NCBI GenBank assembly: GCA_022984795.1
Contig: JALIHJ010000050.1
Location: 62,001 to 126,000, forward strand
Origin: Fabrea salina
Taxonomy: Eukaryota > Ciliophora > Heterotrichea > Heterotrichida > Fabreidae
Length of the DNA stretch: 64,000 bases
Reading direction: 5' to 3'
Below, one piece after another: positions 34,957 to 44,931 of this stretch (positions within the stretch are counted from its first letter, which is position 1; every line of letters starts with the position of its first letter). The notes beneath the pieces were generated by a model, which saw only the letters and a program-made list of their open reading frames with translations, did no database searches and was not told the origin of the DNA. The position numbers were made by a program, and so were the translations under genes.

Positions 34957-36993
34957 TTATACGAACAGCTGAGTTGAGTAAATAAGGTGCCTAATTTCAA
35001 AAAAGTCTTGACTAGCAACTCCTTCAATTGTGTACTCTTGGACTCCGTTGACTTTTCTGCCTTTGGAAACCTCAACTTTCTCGTTGATTACAAGTCTGCC
35101 TTCTCTAAACTCAACCTTAAACCCTTTTTCTTTGAGTTCGTCTCTCAGAGTCCCAAGTGCTAAGTTCCCCAAAAACAAGCCTTTAGGGCGGGCTTCTTGG
35201 CTAGTGTCTAACTTGTAAGTGAATTGTTGTTCTTCTAAGGACACTGAACCTTTGATCTTAGCTACTTCGTAACCGTCTACAGGCAAAAACTTCAGGTCGT
35301 TGTAAGCCTCCTCTGCTATTTTGATGGGTTCCACTGACATTTGGGGAATCAACAGGCACTTTTCTTTCATTTCTTGGATGTCGTTTAAGTATAGTGAGTT
35401 CTTTGCGTAGTTTATGAGTGACATTGAGTTCTTAGGGTTAATCAAAAGCACCTTTTTGGGCCGCAAACGTGCAAGTGTAAGTCTTATAGAAATAGAAGAC
35501 GCCCTGTAGTCAAGTAACGAGTACTCACAAGAAGCCCTTACCACTTCAGAGTAAGACTTCGGAGCTTTAAAGGCGTGTCTTCTTCTTCTGACTTCTTCTA
35601 ATAGCCTAAAAGACACTGTTTGGGTGTAGTTCTTAATAGTTGTAGCAGTGATTGTGGTGTTTGTAGCCTCTGTGTGTTCTTCTTGCCAGAACTCCATTTC
35701 CTCGTCAACCATGCTTTCTCCGTACTCGTCACAGTCGTGCTTCCACTCGCCCACACTGAACCTAGGATACTGCTTGGTTTCAAACAGTCTTGGACCAAAG
35801 GACTCCTGGACTTCGTTTTCTTCAATTATAGGATTGGTGTCTGAGATCTCAGTGCTCTGCTCCTCACTTGGAGACCTGTAGTGGAATTCATAGTTACCGT
35901 ACTGTAGTTCCTGGACTTCTAGTTGTATAGTTTGGTCTTTTGAAGTGCTTAAAATGGTTTGCGAGAATCCTTTTGGAGGCGAAAGGAACAAAATTAAGTT
36001 AAGCGGGTTGGAAACCATCTGGAAAAAGAGTTTTTGCGAAAAGCCTTTTTCAACGTTGATGGGCGTGGCTAGGTACACTCCTGGTCCTGGAGGCAAGTCT
36101 TCCAAGTCCTGGTAGGCTGTTAAGTACTTAAAGATAAAAGGGTTGTCTCTTGCTCCTTCGAACCTAGCTAGGGCTTCTTCACTCATCCACTCCAAAAAAC
36201 TCCTAGCAAACTCAATAGTGCTGTTGGCCACGTGGCCTATAAAAGCTAGAAGGAACCCTCCAAGTTCTTCAGTGTTGTTTTCCCACAACAGTTCAAGCAT
36301 GTACAGTAACTCCAAAGTCGTCCCCACTACTTCAACTGGAATGAGCACACTGCCTCCTTTGTGAAGAGTTTGGGTGATTCTTTCAAGTACCTCGCCAGGC
36401 AAAGTTTGCGTTTCGTTTGCATGCAAGCTGTCCATGATTAACACTGAAGGGTTTTCAAGGGAAGAAAAGTCCAGGCCTTGTATGTGGTTTGAAGGGTGGG
36501 GGTTGACGCAGGGTGCGTAAAGGATGTCCTGCATGTTGTTGGTGATCTTCCACACAGCCCCGCCTAGGTTATTGCCTGCTCTGTGAGGAGCAAACACTAT
36601 TCCTTTTTCTTTCATGTGGACTTTTTGGGAGAACTTAAGGGTCTGGATTCTTTCCCAAGCATGGTTGATGTCCTCCAAAGCCAGTTCTTCACAGGAGGAC
36701 AGAAACAACTCGTACATAACCATTTGGGACATTCGGTGCACTGGGTAGGTGGTGTAGACTTGCGCGCGGAAAGAAGGATGCTTAGCCAGAAAAGGAAGTG
36801 CACCTACATAGTCAAGAGTGGGATGGGAAATGAGTATGTACCTTATGGAAGGCAATAATTCATAGTAAGTTTCAAGAGACTCAGTGTCTTTGTTCCAGCC
36901 GCAGTCTAGCAAAATAGAGATTCCTCCTACTTTAAGTAACCAACACACTATTTCTTGATCTGACGAAAAGACTGATGTTAGTTCTGCACTCAT
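34957..36993 (-). CDS. CPSF2: CPSF2 (CPSF-100) mRNA 3'-processing subunit
   Basis: The protein has 678 residues from MSAELTSVFS. A metallo-beta-lactamase/beta-CASP fold is followed by a C-terminal domain ending in YTIEGVASQDFFEIRHLIY, very like CPSF2. The metal motif is degenerate (SHPTLDYVGALPF where active CPSF73 has HxHxDH), which is normal for CPSF-100, the inactive partner of the CPSF73 nuclease in pre-mRNA cleavage before polyadenylation. Other family blocks are FAPHRAGNNLGGAVWKI and GGSVLIPVEVVGTTLEL. A TTG four codons upstream is not used. Only 5 nt separate its ATG from the divergent gene. Confidence 0.93.
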   Translation of the reverse strand: MSAELTSVFSSDQEIVCWLLKVGGISILLDCGWNKDTESLETYYELLPSIRYILISHPTLDYVGALPFLAKHPSFRAQVYTTYPVHRMSQMVMYELFLSSCEELALEDINHAWERIQTLKFSQKVHMKEKGIVFAPHRAGNNLGGAVWKITNNMQDILYAPCVNPHPSNHIQGLDFSSLENPSVLIMDSLHANETQTLPGEVLERITQTLHKGGSVLIPVEVVGTTLELLYMLELLWENNTEELGGFLLAFIGHVANSTIEFARSFLEWMSEEALARFEGARDNPFIFKYLTAYQDLEDLPPGPGVYLATPINVEKGFSQKLFFQMVSNPLNLILFLSPPKGFSQTILSTSKDQTIQLEVQELQYGNYEFHYRSPSEEQSTEISDTNPIIEENEVQESFGPRLFETKQYPRFSVGEWKHDCDEYGESMVDEEMEFWQEEHTEATNTTITATTIKNYTQTVSFRLLEEVRRRRHAFKAPKSYSEVVRASCEYSLLDYRASSISIRLTLARLRPKKVLLINPKNSMSLINYAKNSLYLNDIQEMKEKCLLIPQMSVEPIKIAEEAYNDLKFLPVDGYEVAKIKGSVSLEEQQFTYKLDTSQEARPKGLFLGNLALGTLRDELKEKGFKVEFREGRLVINEKVEVSKGRKVNGVQEYTIEGVASQDFFEIRHLIYSTQLFV

Positions 36994-36998
36994 AATTA

Positions 36999-37439
36999 AT
37001 GGCAAAAAGGTTTAAAAAACCAGATCAAATTATAATTGCTCGGAAAATAAGTTTAAGAAGGAAAATAGTGGAGCGAGTAGACACTTCTCCTAGCCAAAGA
37101 CTTGACACTTTCGAGTACTTAACTAGTCCAGATGCTCAAACGGTTTCTGAATCAAAAAGGGCCAAAATATTTTGTGAAGAGTTTTACACACCTAAAATTC
37201 CTGAAATTTCAATACGATACAAAAACTCTTCTCGACTCAAAACCAAAAAGAACTCCCCAAACAACTCAATATTTAACTTCAAACAATTCACTCCAAAGAT
37301 AAGAAGTTCGTTTGATTTCAGTAAAGCAAAAACACAAAAGTTACCTTCAGTCTCAAAGTCGCTTAACTTAACAAAACCTCCTCAAAGTCCCCGAAAAAAG
37401 GTTTTAAAAAGAAGAATGCTAACTGTAAAACTAAATTAA
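36999..37439 (+). CDS. Small basic protein of unknown function
   Basis: The protein has 146 residues and is Lys, Arg, Ser and Pro-rich, with no membrane segment or recognised domain. The ATG is 5 nt from the divergent CPSF2 ATG, and the stop is 7 nt before the next gene. Coding status rests on the intact frame filling the space between neighbours. Confidence 0.55.
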   Translation: MAKRFKKPDQIIIARKISLRRKIVERVDTSPSQRLDTFEYLTSPDAQTVSESKRAKIFCEEFYTPKIPEISIRYKNSSRLKTKKNSPNNSIFNFKQFTPKIRSSFDFSKAKTQKLPSVSKSLNLTKPPQSPRKKVLKRRMLTVKLN

Positions 37440-37446
37440 TTTGCAA

Positions 37447-37737
37447 ATGGAAATTAAAATCCCAAAAGTTGAGCCGTGCAACAAACTTATTTTCAATGAT
37501 ATCATCACTAAAACTCCACAGAAAATCCGCTTTAGTTCACCTAAGAGACTCAGAGAAACACACGGCAAAAAGATATTCTCTATAAAGTCAATTAGGAAAC
37601 TTGAACCAATCTGCTCTAGGCACTTTTCACTGATAAAAAGCAAACCGTCTCTCCAGAGAACCAGTATCCACAGATACTTAACTCCTTTAACCTTCCAGAA
37701 GCAAAGTTATGGGCTCTACAGCACCCTTAAACCATAA
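37447..37737 (+). CDS. Very small basic protein of unknown function
   Basis: The protein has 96 residues (MEIKIPKVEP...), basic and probably disordered, similar in composition to the preceding gene product (for example TPQKIRFSSPKRLRE). The two could be related or could be exons of one gene, but I see no 15-nt intron joining them: TAA at 37437-37439 ends the first frame. The start lies in an AAATGG context. Confidence 0.5.
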   Translation: MEIKIPKVEPCNKLIFNDIITKTPQKIRFSSPKRLRETHGKKIFSIKSIRKLEPICSRHFSLIKSKPSLQRTSIHRYLTPLTFQKQSYGLYSTLKP

Positions 37738-37741
37738 TTAT

Positions 37742-38179
37742 CTAAAGTTTTACTCCTGCAATAAGTAGTTCTTTCATTTCTACCACTAAAAAGTTTTCTA
37801 TATGTCTAACTAGTTCTTCGAAGTAAAAACGCGGCAAACTACTTACTCCATAAGTTGCTTTTTGTATGTAAGTTTCGAATCTACTGAATACCGGGGTTAA
37901 AACTCTGTCGTAGGCATGGTTAGTTCCTTGGAAAAAAACCAAGTAAGTATGAAGAACCACCAAAAAAACTTCGAAGTAAGGAACAACTACAAAGGTCTCT
38001 AGTAAGACCTGGCACAAGAACAGAACTGCCCTGACACTCCTAAGTGGTCCTTACCAGTACTTTTCCCAGAATATTATGTCTGAGTCTAACTTGGGCTTTC
38101 TATAGGTTTTAATCGAAGAATAAGCTGGACACAAGTCTGACAAAAAGAACCTTACTACTGGCACAAAGGCTTCAATCAT
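37742..38179 (-). CDS. REEP/TB2-DP1/HVA22 membrane-shaping protein (one 15-nt intron)
   Basis: Two exons, 38179-38055 and 38039-37742, encode 140 residues after removal of a 15-nt intron. The joined protein carries the family pattern: LCPAYSSIKTYRKPKLDSD, IIFWEKYWSVRAVLFLCQVL, LETFVVVPYFEVFLVVLHTY, then GTNHAYDRVLTPVFSRFETY. REEP/HVA22 proteins insert hairpins into the ER membrane, curve tubules and help traffic receptors. Without the splice the downstream frame starts abruptly and lacks the first family block, so the intron is well supported. Stop is TAG, 4 nt from the convergent gene. Confidence 0.88.
38040..38054 (-). other. 15-nt intron in the REEP gene
   Basis: On the coding strand it reads GTAAGGACCACTTAG: GT-AG ends, A at position 10. 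It interrupts codon 42 (TG|G) in phase 2. Unspliced, the reading frame meets TAA at once. Removal joins two halves of a REEP protein. Confidence 0.9.
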
Positions 38180-38195
38180 TTATTTAAGACATGAT

Positions 38196-38504
38196 TTAAA
38201 GCATAAACCCTGCTCTTGAAATAGGCTGTAAGCAAGTAGGACAGTAGTGAATAGTGTCTAAGCAAGAGTTAATGCAAAAAGGAAGACATGACAAGGGAAA
38301 AAACACACAGCACATGCAACAACAGCTGATGTAGGTAAGAGTCCCAGGGGACTTCTTAACATTCGTAAGGACTTCTTTGTTGCATGCTGGACAGGTTACT
38401 CTCACTGAGGCTTTTTCTTTCAAAGACTTTTTGCGGTTGTTAGGGTCTTCTTGGGGCATGGTCTTGCTAACATCTGGGTCTTCTTGAACAAGGCTCTCTG
38501 ACAT
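38196..38504 (-). CDS. LITAF-domain protein
   Basis: The protein has 102 residues. The C-terminal ~65 form a LITAF (SIMPLE) domain: VTCPACNKEVLTNV, a Cys-rich hydrophobic stretch (YISCCCMCCVFFPLSCLPFC) and YCPTCLQPI. The two CxxC knuckles together bind one zinc, and the hydrophobic hairpin dips into endosomal or lysosomal membranes. The N-terminal ~35 residues are acidic and Lys-rich. It may recruit ESCRT-type sorting factors, as in animals; this is inferred from the family. Confidence 0.9.
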   Translation of the reverse strand: MSESLVQEDPDVSKTMPQEDPNNRKKSLKEKASVRVTCPACNKEVLTNVKKSPGTLTYISCCCMCCVFFPLSCLPFCINSCLDTIHYCPTCLQPISRAGFML

Positions 38505-38526
38505 ATTAGTTTCTACGCTGCTTACA

Positions 38527-41500
38527 TTAGTTACTTACTGATAAGATGCTTCTCCACTCGGAGTAGTACTTTTTAGGTTCTTTAACAGGCTCTTCGGTAG
38601 GTTTTTTAGCTAGTTCTTCGCAAATGGACTCTACACTAGAAATGCATTCAGACATAACTTTGTCTTTGTTGTCTTCTGTGATTCTTTTTAGGGTTTCTAG
38701 TGTGTCGTTGTACTCATTTAAGCACTTCTGAACTTTCCGCATGTAGTCGATTTGGCAGCTTTTAATTGCTGAAATTTGGCGTATAAAGGCAGAAGTAGCT
38801 TTTGAAAAGTGTTGGAAAGAGTTCTTTAGGTCTTGGGTCTTCAAGCACTTAAAGTAAGGCTTAGGGTCCTGAAACAGATTGCACAGCATGTAGATCTTTT
38901 TAAAAGTAACTGGTTTGGCCTTTTTGAAGTTTGCCAAAATGCTTTTATAAACAGGCAATGCTTTGGTTATGGACCTACAGTAGAAACTTTCTTGGTTGTA
39001 GGCATTATTAAGTAGCCTTTTTACAATGGCTTCACTGTGAAGAGGGTTGGTTCTTGATAAAGTTTCTTGTGGAGCTTCTTCATCCATGAAAAAGGCAAGT
39101 TCTTCTAAGTACTTAGCGCCAATTTCCCAAAAATTACAGATAAGGTCATGTAAAAGCACAAAAAGCTTCTTGAGTTCTTTTTTGTCATTTAGTTCTTTAA
39201 AGGCTTTAACAGCCTGGTCTGTTATTCTTTCAAACAGAAAAGAGTCTACTTCCACTGGCCCACTTGAGTAAAACAGTTCAGGAAGCATAGTGTCCATTGT
39301 GTCACTTGTGAGTTTGCTTACTTTGCAAATAGGCATGCTTGCAAGAATGCACACTAAGCACCTTTCAACTAGGTAAATACTTATGGATGGGTCGAGTTTG
39401 GGGTAGAACTCTAGGAAATTTAAAGTCATTTCAACAGCTTCTTTAAGGTCTCCACAGTTGATTAGCATATTGGTGTTGACTCCAATAAGTGCAGTGTCTC
39501 TTTTTAAGTCGTAGTCTTTAGAAGACTCAGGAAACCTCTGGTACACCATTGTAGTGTATGCTTTTTCGCAGCCTGCTACTTCATACAACTTGTGGGCCTT
39601 GTCACATACTTCTGGGTCTTCTAGGTTAACTGAAAGTGTTTGGGCTTGAAGCAGAAGGGCTTCTTTGGAGAAAAAGCTCAACTCTACTTTAGTGAAAGGA
39701 AACTGCCTTTTTTTCTTAATGATTTGGTTTAAAAAGTCACTTATGGTTCTAATGAAGCCATTGGCTAGGTCTTTTCGAATCAGTTGGGCTATTGGCTTAG
39801 CAACTGGCTTTTTTCTGATGAACAAGTCTGTTTGTGAACTGCAGGTTTTAAACATTTGGAGTATTCTTGAGTAAAGGTAAGCCACTCCTGAGTTTCTACA
39901 TAGGTACTCTAGAGTCTTTTCGTTTTTGGGTTTGAGAGTTTCCACTATAAAGTTTCCTAGGGTGTTAACTAACTGGTTGCAGAACCTTGATACTACTGAC
40001 TTAATAGGTAGTAAGTAGTTCTTGCCTTCAATGTCAATTAAAATGGCTTGCTCGTTGTAGCTAGTTGAAAAGTCCCAGAGTCTAGAGTAAGCACTCACCA
40101 TGAAGTGGGAAGAGTAAGGCAGTACTTTGTTGAGTTCATTGAGTTCTATAGCTCTTACTCCTAAGACGCCTAGCACTCCTTTAAGTACTATTGAGTTAAA
40201 CTTTGTGCGGGTTCCTTTTCTTTCTAGCATTTTGACCAGTATTAAACACCCTAGCATGAAATCTTCTTTTTTGGACTCTTCCATGCTACCCAAAAGGCTT
40301 TTTATAGAAGCATGGTGCTCCAGTCCTACTACCAACTGCACTAGGAAAGAAGCTGAGTCGTAAAAGGCACTAAAGTTGTTTTCGGGTAAAAGAGTTTCTC
40401 GGTAAACAGCTAGAAGAAAGTCTTTGCAAGTTGTAATGCAGCCAAGTAAGTCCTTCTGAGTAGAACCTTTTTTAGCAATGTAACTCCAAAGTACTTGGTT
40501 CAAAGGAAAGCTTTTAGGAAAGTCAATCTCTGCAAACTCAGTTGGCCTTGAGTAGCAAAGACGGTACTTGGAGTTAAAGTTCATAAGCAGGTAATCAGCA
40601 ATATGCACTTGGAGTTCAGGAACTTGACTGTCTTGAGGTGTGAAGCCTTGGCCTTCCGAGAGCTTAGTTCCTTTAAGTTTCTGAAAGTGGTGCTTGAAAG
40701 AGTAGTAGTCAGAGTACTGCAGCGAAACACTAACACCCAAACAAGAAGGCAAAATAAAGATTATCTTTTTCCAAAGGCCCAAAAGAAGCATTCCTTGCAA
40801 AGTGTAGTCTGGAATGTGGAACTTTGAGTTAGGGTTCAAAAGCTCTGGCGAAATCATTTCTAACATAGAGTGGACAGCTTCGTGTGCAACTACTGCTCTC
40901 TGCATAAAAGCTTTAGAGTAGTTTTTGCTTCTGAAGTCTAAAGGCTTGGTCCAGAGAGTCTTTGAGTACTTAAAAGCAGCTGAAACTAAGTACCTACCTA
41001 CGAGCCCTGAGAGTTGGTATCTGTTGCACACAAAAAAGCACAAGTTGTATATGGAGTGCTTTTCCAGGTACTCAAGAATAAGTATCAGTGAGTGAACGTC
41101 TATTCCATCAACTTCAAAAAGGAAGTTCAAACTAGGGTTCTTCCTAAGAGCTTCTTCTATACTTGGAACTAAGTAAAGCACTGCTTCTTGAGACTGCTGT
41201 TTACAGATTTCTTCTAAAAAGTGCGAAAAGTAAGATGCTACTTTAAGCATAGTTTCGTCTTGGTGGAAAAGATCTAGTTTGTTTTGAATAGCTTTTCCTT
41301 GGGAGTTGCAGGACTCTTCTACAATGGAGTACCCTGATAAGTCTGACTCTGCGATGTGGGAAAGTTTTTTAGAGGCATTGCTTAACAGTACCCACTCGTC
41401 GTTAGGGTCGATGTCTGAAAGCAGATCGAAAGTTTGGGAATCGAACTCAGACAGTACTTCGAATGACTCCTTTTCTGAAGACAACACATCGAATGACTCT

Positions 41501-44500
41501 TTCTGTGGGTCTTCTAGGAGTTCAAAAGACTGTTCGACTAAGCTGGGTTCTTTTAACTCAGAGTAAGACTGGTCCTCGGAGTCTTCTTCAGAGTCTTCTT
41601 CAATGGCTTCTTGCTGTTTAGGTCCAGACTCGGCCTGGGGCACCAAAGCTTTAAGACTCTTTTCCAACACCAAATTTAAGTAGTGCTCCTTTTCATCAAT
41701 CGCATCTAAGTGGTTCTTCAGTAACTCAATGCAAGCTTCCCACTCTTTTTTGTCAATCAAGCACCTGAGAGCCTTTCCAAAGCTTTTGCCTTTAAAAAAG
41801 TTCTCAAAAGACCTATCCAGCATGCCTACTTCGTAAAACACTTCGCCAGCTTCAACCCAAAACTCAGAAGACTCAAGTATCTCAGCTGCTTTTAGTTTCT
41901 GCTCTGCAGAGTAGAAGCATTTCCCAGCATTAAGAAACATTTCTAACTCTAGAAACAACTCAGCAGCTTCCAAAAACAGTTCTTTTGATTTTTCTTTGTT
42001 TGACTTGATTTCAGTCTTAGTTAGTTTGGTTTTCTTTTTGACTCCAGCTTTGATTTCTTCGCTTATGGATTCATTTTCTGTAAGTAACTGAGTAGCTTCT
42101 TTGGCTAAGCAGTAAGCTCGGGCTTTTTTTTCCAACTCAAAATCTTCACTGAAGAAAAAGCACTTTCTAGCTTGTTCATAAAACCCGTTTTTCATCAAAC
42201 GCAATCCTTGTTTGCGCCAGCCTTGAAAAGTGTTGTCGGGGTTTAGATTCAAACTCCCCTCTCCTTGAATCTTTAATTCAGGTCCTTCAACTATTACATT
42301 CAAAACACTCACTAAGTTTTGCTTTTCCCAGTAGTCTTGAATAGGCAGTCTGTTCCCAGGCTGCTGGTCAAAAAAAAGGATTCTGTTTTTAGCCCTAGTT
42401 ATAGCTACATACAAGTGTTTCAGCTCTGTGCAAAGCATAGAAAATGCTAACTTGTCAAAGTTGAATGGAACCTTTAAGTCTGCGTAACCAAGCTTCTTAA
42501 TATAGTTCCACTGCTTGTTGCTCATATCGCTGTGAGTAAAGAAGTTGTAGATAATCACCTCCTCAAACTCCAAGCCTTTTGACTCAAATATAGTTAAGCA
42601 CACTGCGTGGGCCAACTCAGCAGGCAAGTTTTTTTTCGCTTGGTCGTTTCTAACTAGAATCACTTGATTGCAGCCAAACTCTATTCTAGAAGAACTTTCT
42701 CTTTGGGATTTCAAAAGGATCATTTCTAGGTCGCTTGGAGAGTTAGTGGAGAGCACAACTGGTTTAGGTCCGTCAAGTGAGCTGACTTCAGGGTCCATAG
42801 GGTCAATTGTTTCAGGGAACAAAGCTTGGATGAGTCTTACAACTGAGTTGCCTAAGTCAAGTATTCTTCCGTGACTTCTGAAGTTTTTAGACAACTGAAC
42901 CACATCGGCTCTTTCAAAGTGGCACTCATTGAACAAAGACCTTAAGTCACAAAATCTAAACCCCACTCCTTTAGCAATGGTTTGTGCAGTGTCCCCAGCG
43001 AAGAACAAGTTCTGTTCAGTGATCTTCATAAGGATTTTAAGCAAGTTACCTGTGCAGTCTTGAACCTCGTCAACCATCATAAAGTGAATTCTGTTGCCTG
43101 TGTAGCCAGAGCTGTCTAGTTCTATTTTTATGTGCCTCACAAAGTCCTGGAAGTCATACCCCCCTATTTGGGCTTTCCAAGCTTCGTAGTCAAGCAGAAT
43201 TTTAAAGACCTTTTTCCGTTCTATTTTACTTAAAAAGGACTTTTTCATCCCCATTGAAATGTAAACTGTCTCTATTTCTGCAGAAATAATAGGAATGTCT
43301 GGAACACTGGGGTCGCCTTTGATGTTAGCTTGGATTTCAGTCCATACACTTAAGGCTGAAAGGCTGGTTTGCATGCGCACTTTAGGCCAGAAGTGTCTGT
43401 AGAAGTAGTCGAAGTCCACTTCAAAGCACAGTCTTTTAGTTGACTTGAATGTCCACAAGTCTACTTTGTTCACATACATAAACCCAGTTTTCTGAATGCC
43501 CCAAGACAAAGAAACGCCAGACTCGTTAGGCTTTGAGTCGAAGAAAGGGCTATGCAGTGTACTATCAACCATCATCAAGAGTTTCCTTATTGAAACAAAC
43601 AAAGGGAACTCAGAAGTCTCTAAGTTGATTTCAGAAGTGTAGTCTTCTTCAAACTCTAAGTCCCTTTCTTCTTCAGGCTCGACTTCTTGGCCTTTGCACT
43701 TGTTTAAAAAGTTATCTTTGAGCTTTTTGTAGTAAGCTTCTACTTCTTTGATTAGCACAGGACTTAAGGTAGTGAACACTGTTTGCAAAGGCAGCTTTTT
43801 CTGAAAGTCACTTCGAGGGTCTGCCAAAATGTACTTGTCTAAGTTGTTGAGCTTGCACTGAGCTCGGAACAAGTACTCTACAGCAAACAGTCTCAGCATA
43901 GCACAGGTGGTTTTGCCGGTGCCTGACCTACCAATAGCCATAACGTTTCCAGGACTGCTTATGAGGCTTTCTTCTTGGTCTGTGAGCCTTATATTGAAGC
44001 CAGGTATGGTTTTAAGCAGTGCTATAAACATTCCGCAGTTTTCCAGTTCTAGAATGGAGTTTAGGATTTCTGAGTTGATGCTGCTTTGGATTCCGTAGTC
44101 TGGCTTTTCATGAACTCTTAGGTTTTTATCAACCCACCTTTTCTTGTTTTTATCGTAGTAAAAGTCATTAGGGTTTACGTGGACTATGGTGACTTGAGGT
44201 CTTCTCCGTTCGAAAAGGTCTTGGGCTTCAAGATGTAAAATCTGGCTGTCTTTGAATGAGTTTAAGTAACTTCTTCCAGCCTTTGCTGCAAAGTTAGCCT
44301 TTTCAGACCTAGCCATGTCTATCAGTTTGAAGTGTCTGGAGTACTCAATGGCAAAGAGCTCCTTTTTCCTAACTAAAGGAAACTTGTTTATTTCAAAGGT
44401 AGCTACTAAAGTCCACCCAGAGCGAGTAACAAAACTACAACATAGGACTTCGGAGTGTAAATCTTCGAACTTCCAGTTCCTAGCATGGTTCAAACCAAGC

Positions 44501-44907
44501 TCCAGAATACCACAGATTACTTCTTTTTTAGTTTCTAAGTCTTTTAACTGCCTTAGTTGGTACCCAAAGTTCTCAGTAAAGTAAATGTCGTTGGGAAAAT
44601 TCATCCTTGTGTGCATGTTAAAGTACTTGTAAATTTGACTGTGATTATCAAGAGCACTAAGATTTCTGGAGTCAAGGTACTTAGGAGACTTTCCTTGTGC
44701 TTTTTCTTCGTAAAAGTCTAGTTGATGCCTAATCCACTCAAAATACCACTCAGTATAGTCGAGGAATTCTTCTAGTTTCTTGCTCTGTCTTTTAGAACTG
44801 ATTTTTAAGCAGTCTTTTAAGCCTCTTACGTTTGCTTTGAGTTGGTTCATACAAGACCGAACTTGCTCACTGAAGTTGTTCAAGTACTCGGAGTTGTCAG
44901 TTTCCAT
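38527..44907 (-). CDS. Giant TRANK1-like UvrD/SF1 helicase
   Basis: The protein has 2126 residues, the longest here. An SF1A helicase core lies at about 300-870: AIGRSGTGKTTCAMLRLF (Walker A near 323), MMVDEVQDC (Walker B near 610), FFAGDTAQTIAKGVGFRF, LSKNFRSHGRILDLGN, FESKGLEFEEVIIYNF and LYVAITRAKNRILFFD (near 833). The architecture matches the TRANK1 (TPR and ankyrin repeat-containing 1) family, whose helicase core is followed by long helical repeats. Here residues ~900-1100 look TPR-like and there is an acidic Ser/Glu segment near 1100-1200. Catalytic motifs look intact. The cellular role of this family is poorly known. There are no internal stops or visible introns over 6.4 kb. Confidence 0.88.
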   Translation of the reverse strand: METDNSEYLNNFSEQVRSCMNQLKANVRGLKDCLKISSKRQSKKLEEFLDYTEWYFEWIRHQLDFYEEKAQGKSPKYLDSRNLSALDNHSQIYKYFNMHTRMNFPNDIYFTENFGYQLRQLKDLETKKEVICGILELGLNHARNWKFEDLHSEVLCCSFVTRSGWTLVATFEINKFPLVRKKELFAIEYSRHFKLIDMARSEKANFAAKAGRSYLNSFKDSQILHLEAQDLFERRRPQVTIVHVNPNDFYYDKNKKRWVDKNLRVHEKPDYGIQSSINSEILNSILELENCGMFIALLKTIPGFNIRLTDQEESLISSPGNVMAIGRSGTGKTTCAMLRLFAVEYLFRAQCKLNNLDKYILADPRSDFQKKLPLQTVFTTLSPVLIKEVEAYYKKLKDNFLNKCKGQEVEPEEERDLEFEEDYTSEINLETSEFPLFVSIRKLLMMVDSTLHSPFFDSKPNESGVSLSWGIQKTGFMYVNKVDLWTFKSTKRLCFEVDFDYFYRHFWPKVRMQTSLSALSVWTEIQANIKGDPSVPDIPIISAEIETVYISMGMKKSFLSKIERKKVFKILLDYEAWKAQIGGYDFQDFVRHIKIELDSSGYTGNRIHFMMVDEVQDCTGNLLKILMKITEQNLFFAGDTAQTIAKGVGFRFCDLRSLFNECHFERADVVQLSKNFRSHGRILDLGNSVVRLIQALFPETIDPMDPEVSSLDGPKPVVLSTNSPSDLEMILLKSQRESSSRIEFGCNQVILVRNDQAKKNLPAELAHAVCLTIFESKGLEFEEVIIYNFFTHSDMSNKQWNYIKKLGYADLKVPFNFDKLAFSMLCTELKHLYVAITRAKNRILFFDQQPGNRLPIQDYWEKQNLVSVLNVIVEGPELKIQGEGSLNLNPDNTFQGWRKQGLRLMKNGFYEQARKCFFFSEDFELEKKARAYCLAKEATQLLTENESISEEIKAGVKKKTKLTKTEIKSNKEKSKELFLEAAELFLELEMFLNAGKCFYSAEQKLKAAEILESSEFWVEAGEVFYEVGMLDRSFENFFKGKSFGKALRCLIDKKEWEACIELLKNHLDAIDEKEHYLNLVLEKSLKALVPQAESGPKQQEAIEEDSEEDSEDQSYSELKEPSLVEQSFELLEDPQKESFDVLSSEKESFEVLSEFDSQTFDLLSDIDPNDEWVLLSNASKKLSHIAESDLSGYSIVEESCNSQGKAIQNKLDLFHQDETMLKVASYFSHFLEEICKQQSQEAVLYLVPSIEEALRKNPSLNFLFEVDGIDVHSLILILEYLEKHSIYNLCFFVCNRYQLSGLVGRYLVSAAFKYSKTLWTKPLDFRSKNYSKAFMQRAVVAHEAVHSMLEMISPELLNPNSKFHIPDYTLQGMLLLGLWKKIIFILPSCLGVSVSLQYSDYYSFKHHFQKLKGTKLSEGQGFTPQDSQVPELQVHIADYLLMNFNSKYRLCYSRPTEFAEIDFPKSFPLNQVLWSYIAKKGSTQKDLLGCITTCKDFLLAVYRETLLPENNFSAFYDSASFLVQLVVGLEHHASIKSLLGSMEESKKEDFMLGCLILVKMLERKGTRTKFNSIVLKGVLGVLGVRAIELNELNKVLPYSSHFMVSAYSRLWDFSTSYNEQAILIDIEGKNYLLPIKSVVSRFCNQLVNTLGNFIVETLKPKNEKTLEYLCRNSGVAYLYSRILQMFKTCSSQTDLFIRKKPVAKPIAQLIRKDLANGFIRTISDFLNQIIKKKRQFPFTKVELSFFSKEALLLQAQTLSVNLEDPEVCDKAHKLYEVAGCEKAYTTMVYQRFPESSKDYDLKRDTALIGVNTNMLINCGDLKEAVEMTLNFLEFYPKLDPSISIYLVERCLVCILASMPICKVSKLTSDTMDTMLPELFYSSGPVEVDSFLFERITDQAVKAFKELNDKKELKKLFVLLHDLICNFWEIGAKYLEELAFFMDEEAPQETLSRTNPLHSEAIVKRLLNNAYNQESFYCRSITKALPVYKSILANFKKAKPVTFKKIYMLCNLFQDPKPYFKCLKTQDLKNSFQHFSKATSAFIRQISAIKSCQIDYMRKVQKCLNEYNDTLETLKRITEDNKDKVMSECISSVESICEELAKKPTEEPVKEPKKYYSEWRSILSVSN

Positions 44908-44931
44908 CAGAATAAATATGAACAGTTAAGA

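Noticed and set aside
37437-37447. Joining the two small basic genes 36999-37439 and 37447-37737 into one.
   Set aside because: No GT...AG 15- or 16-mer spans the stop in a way that keeps frame.
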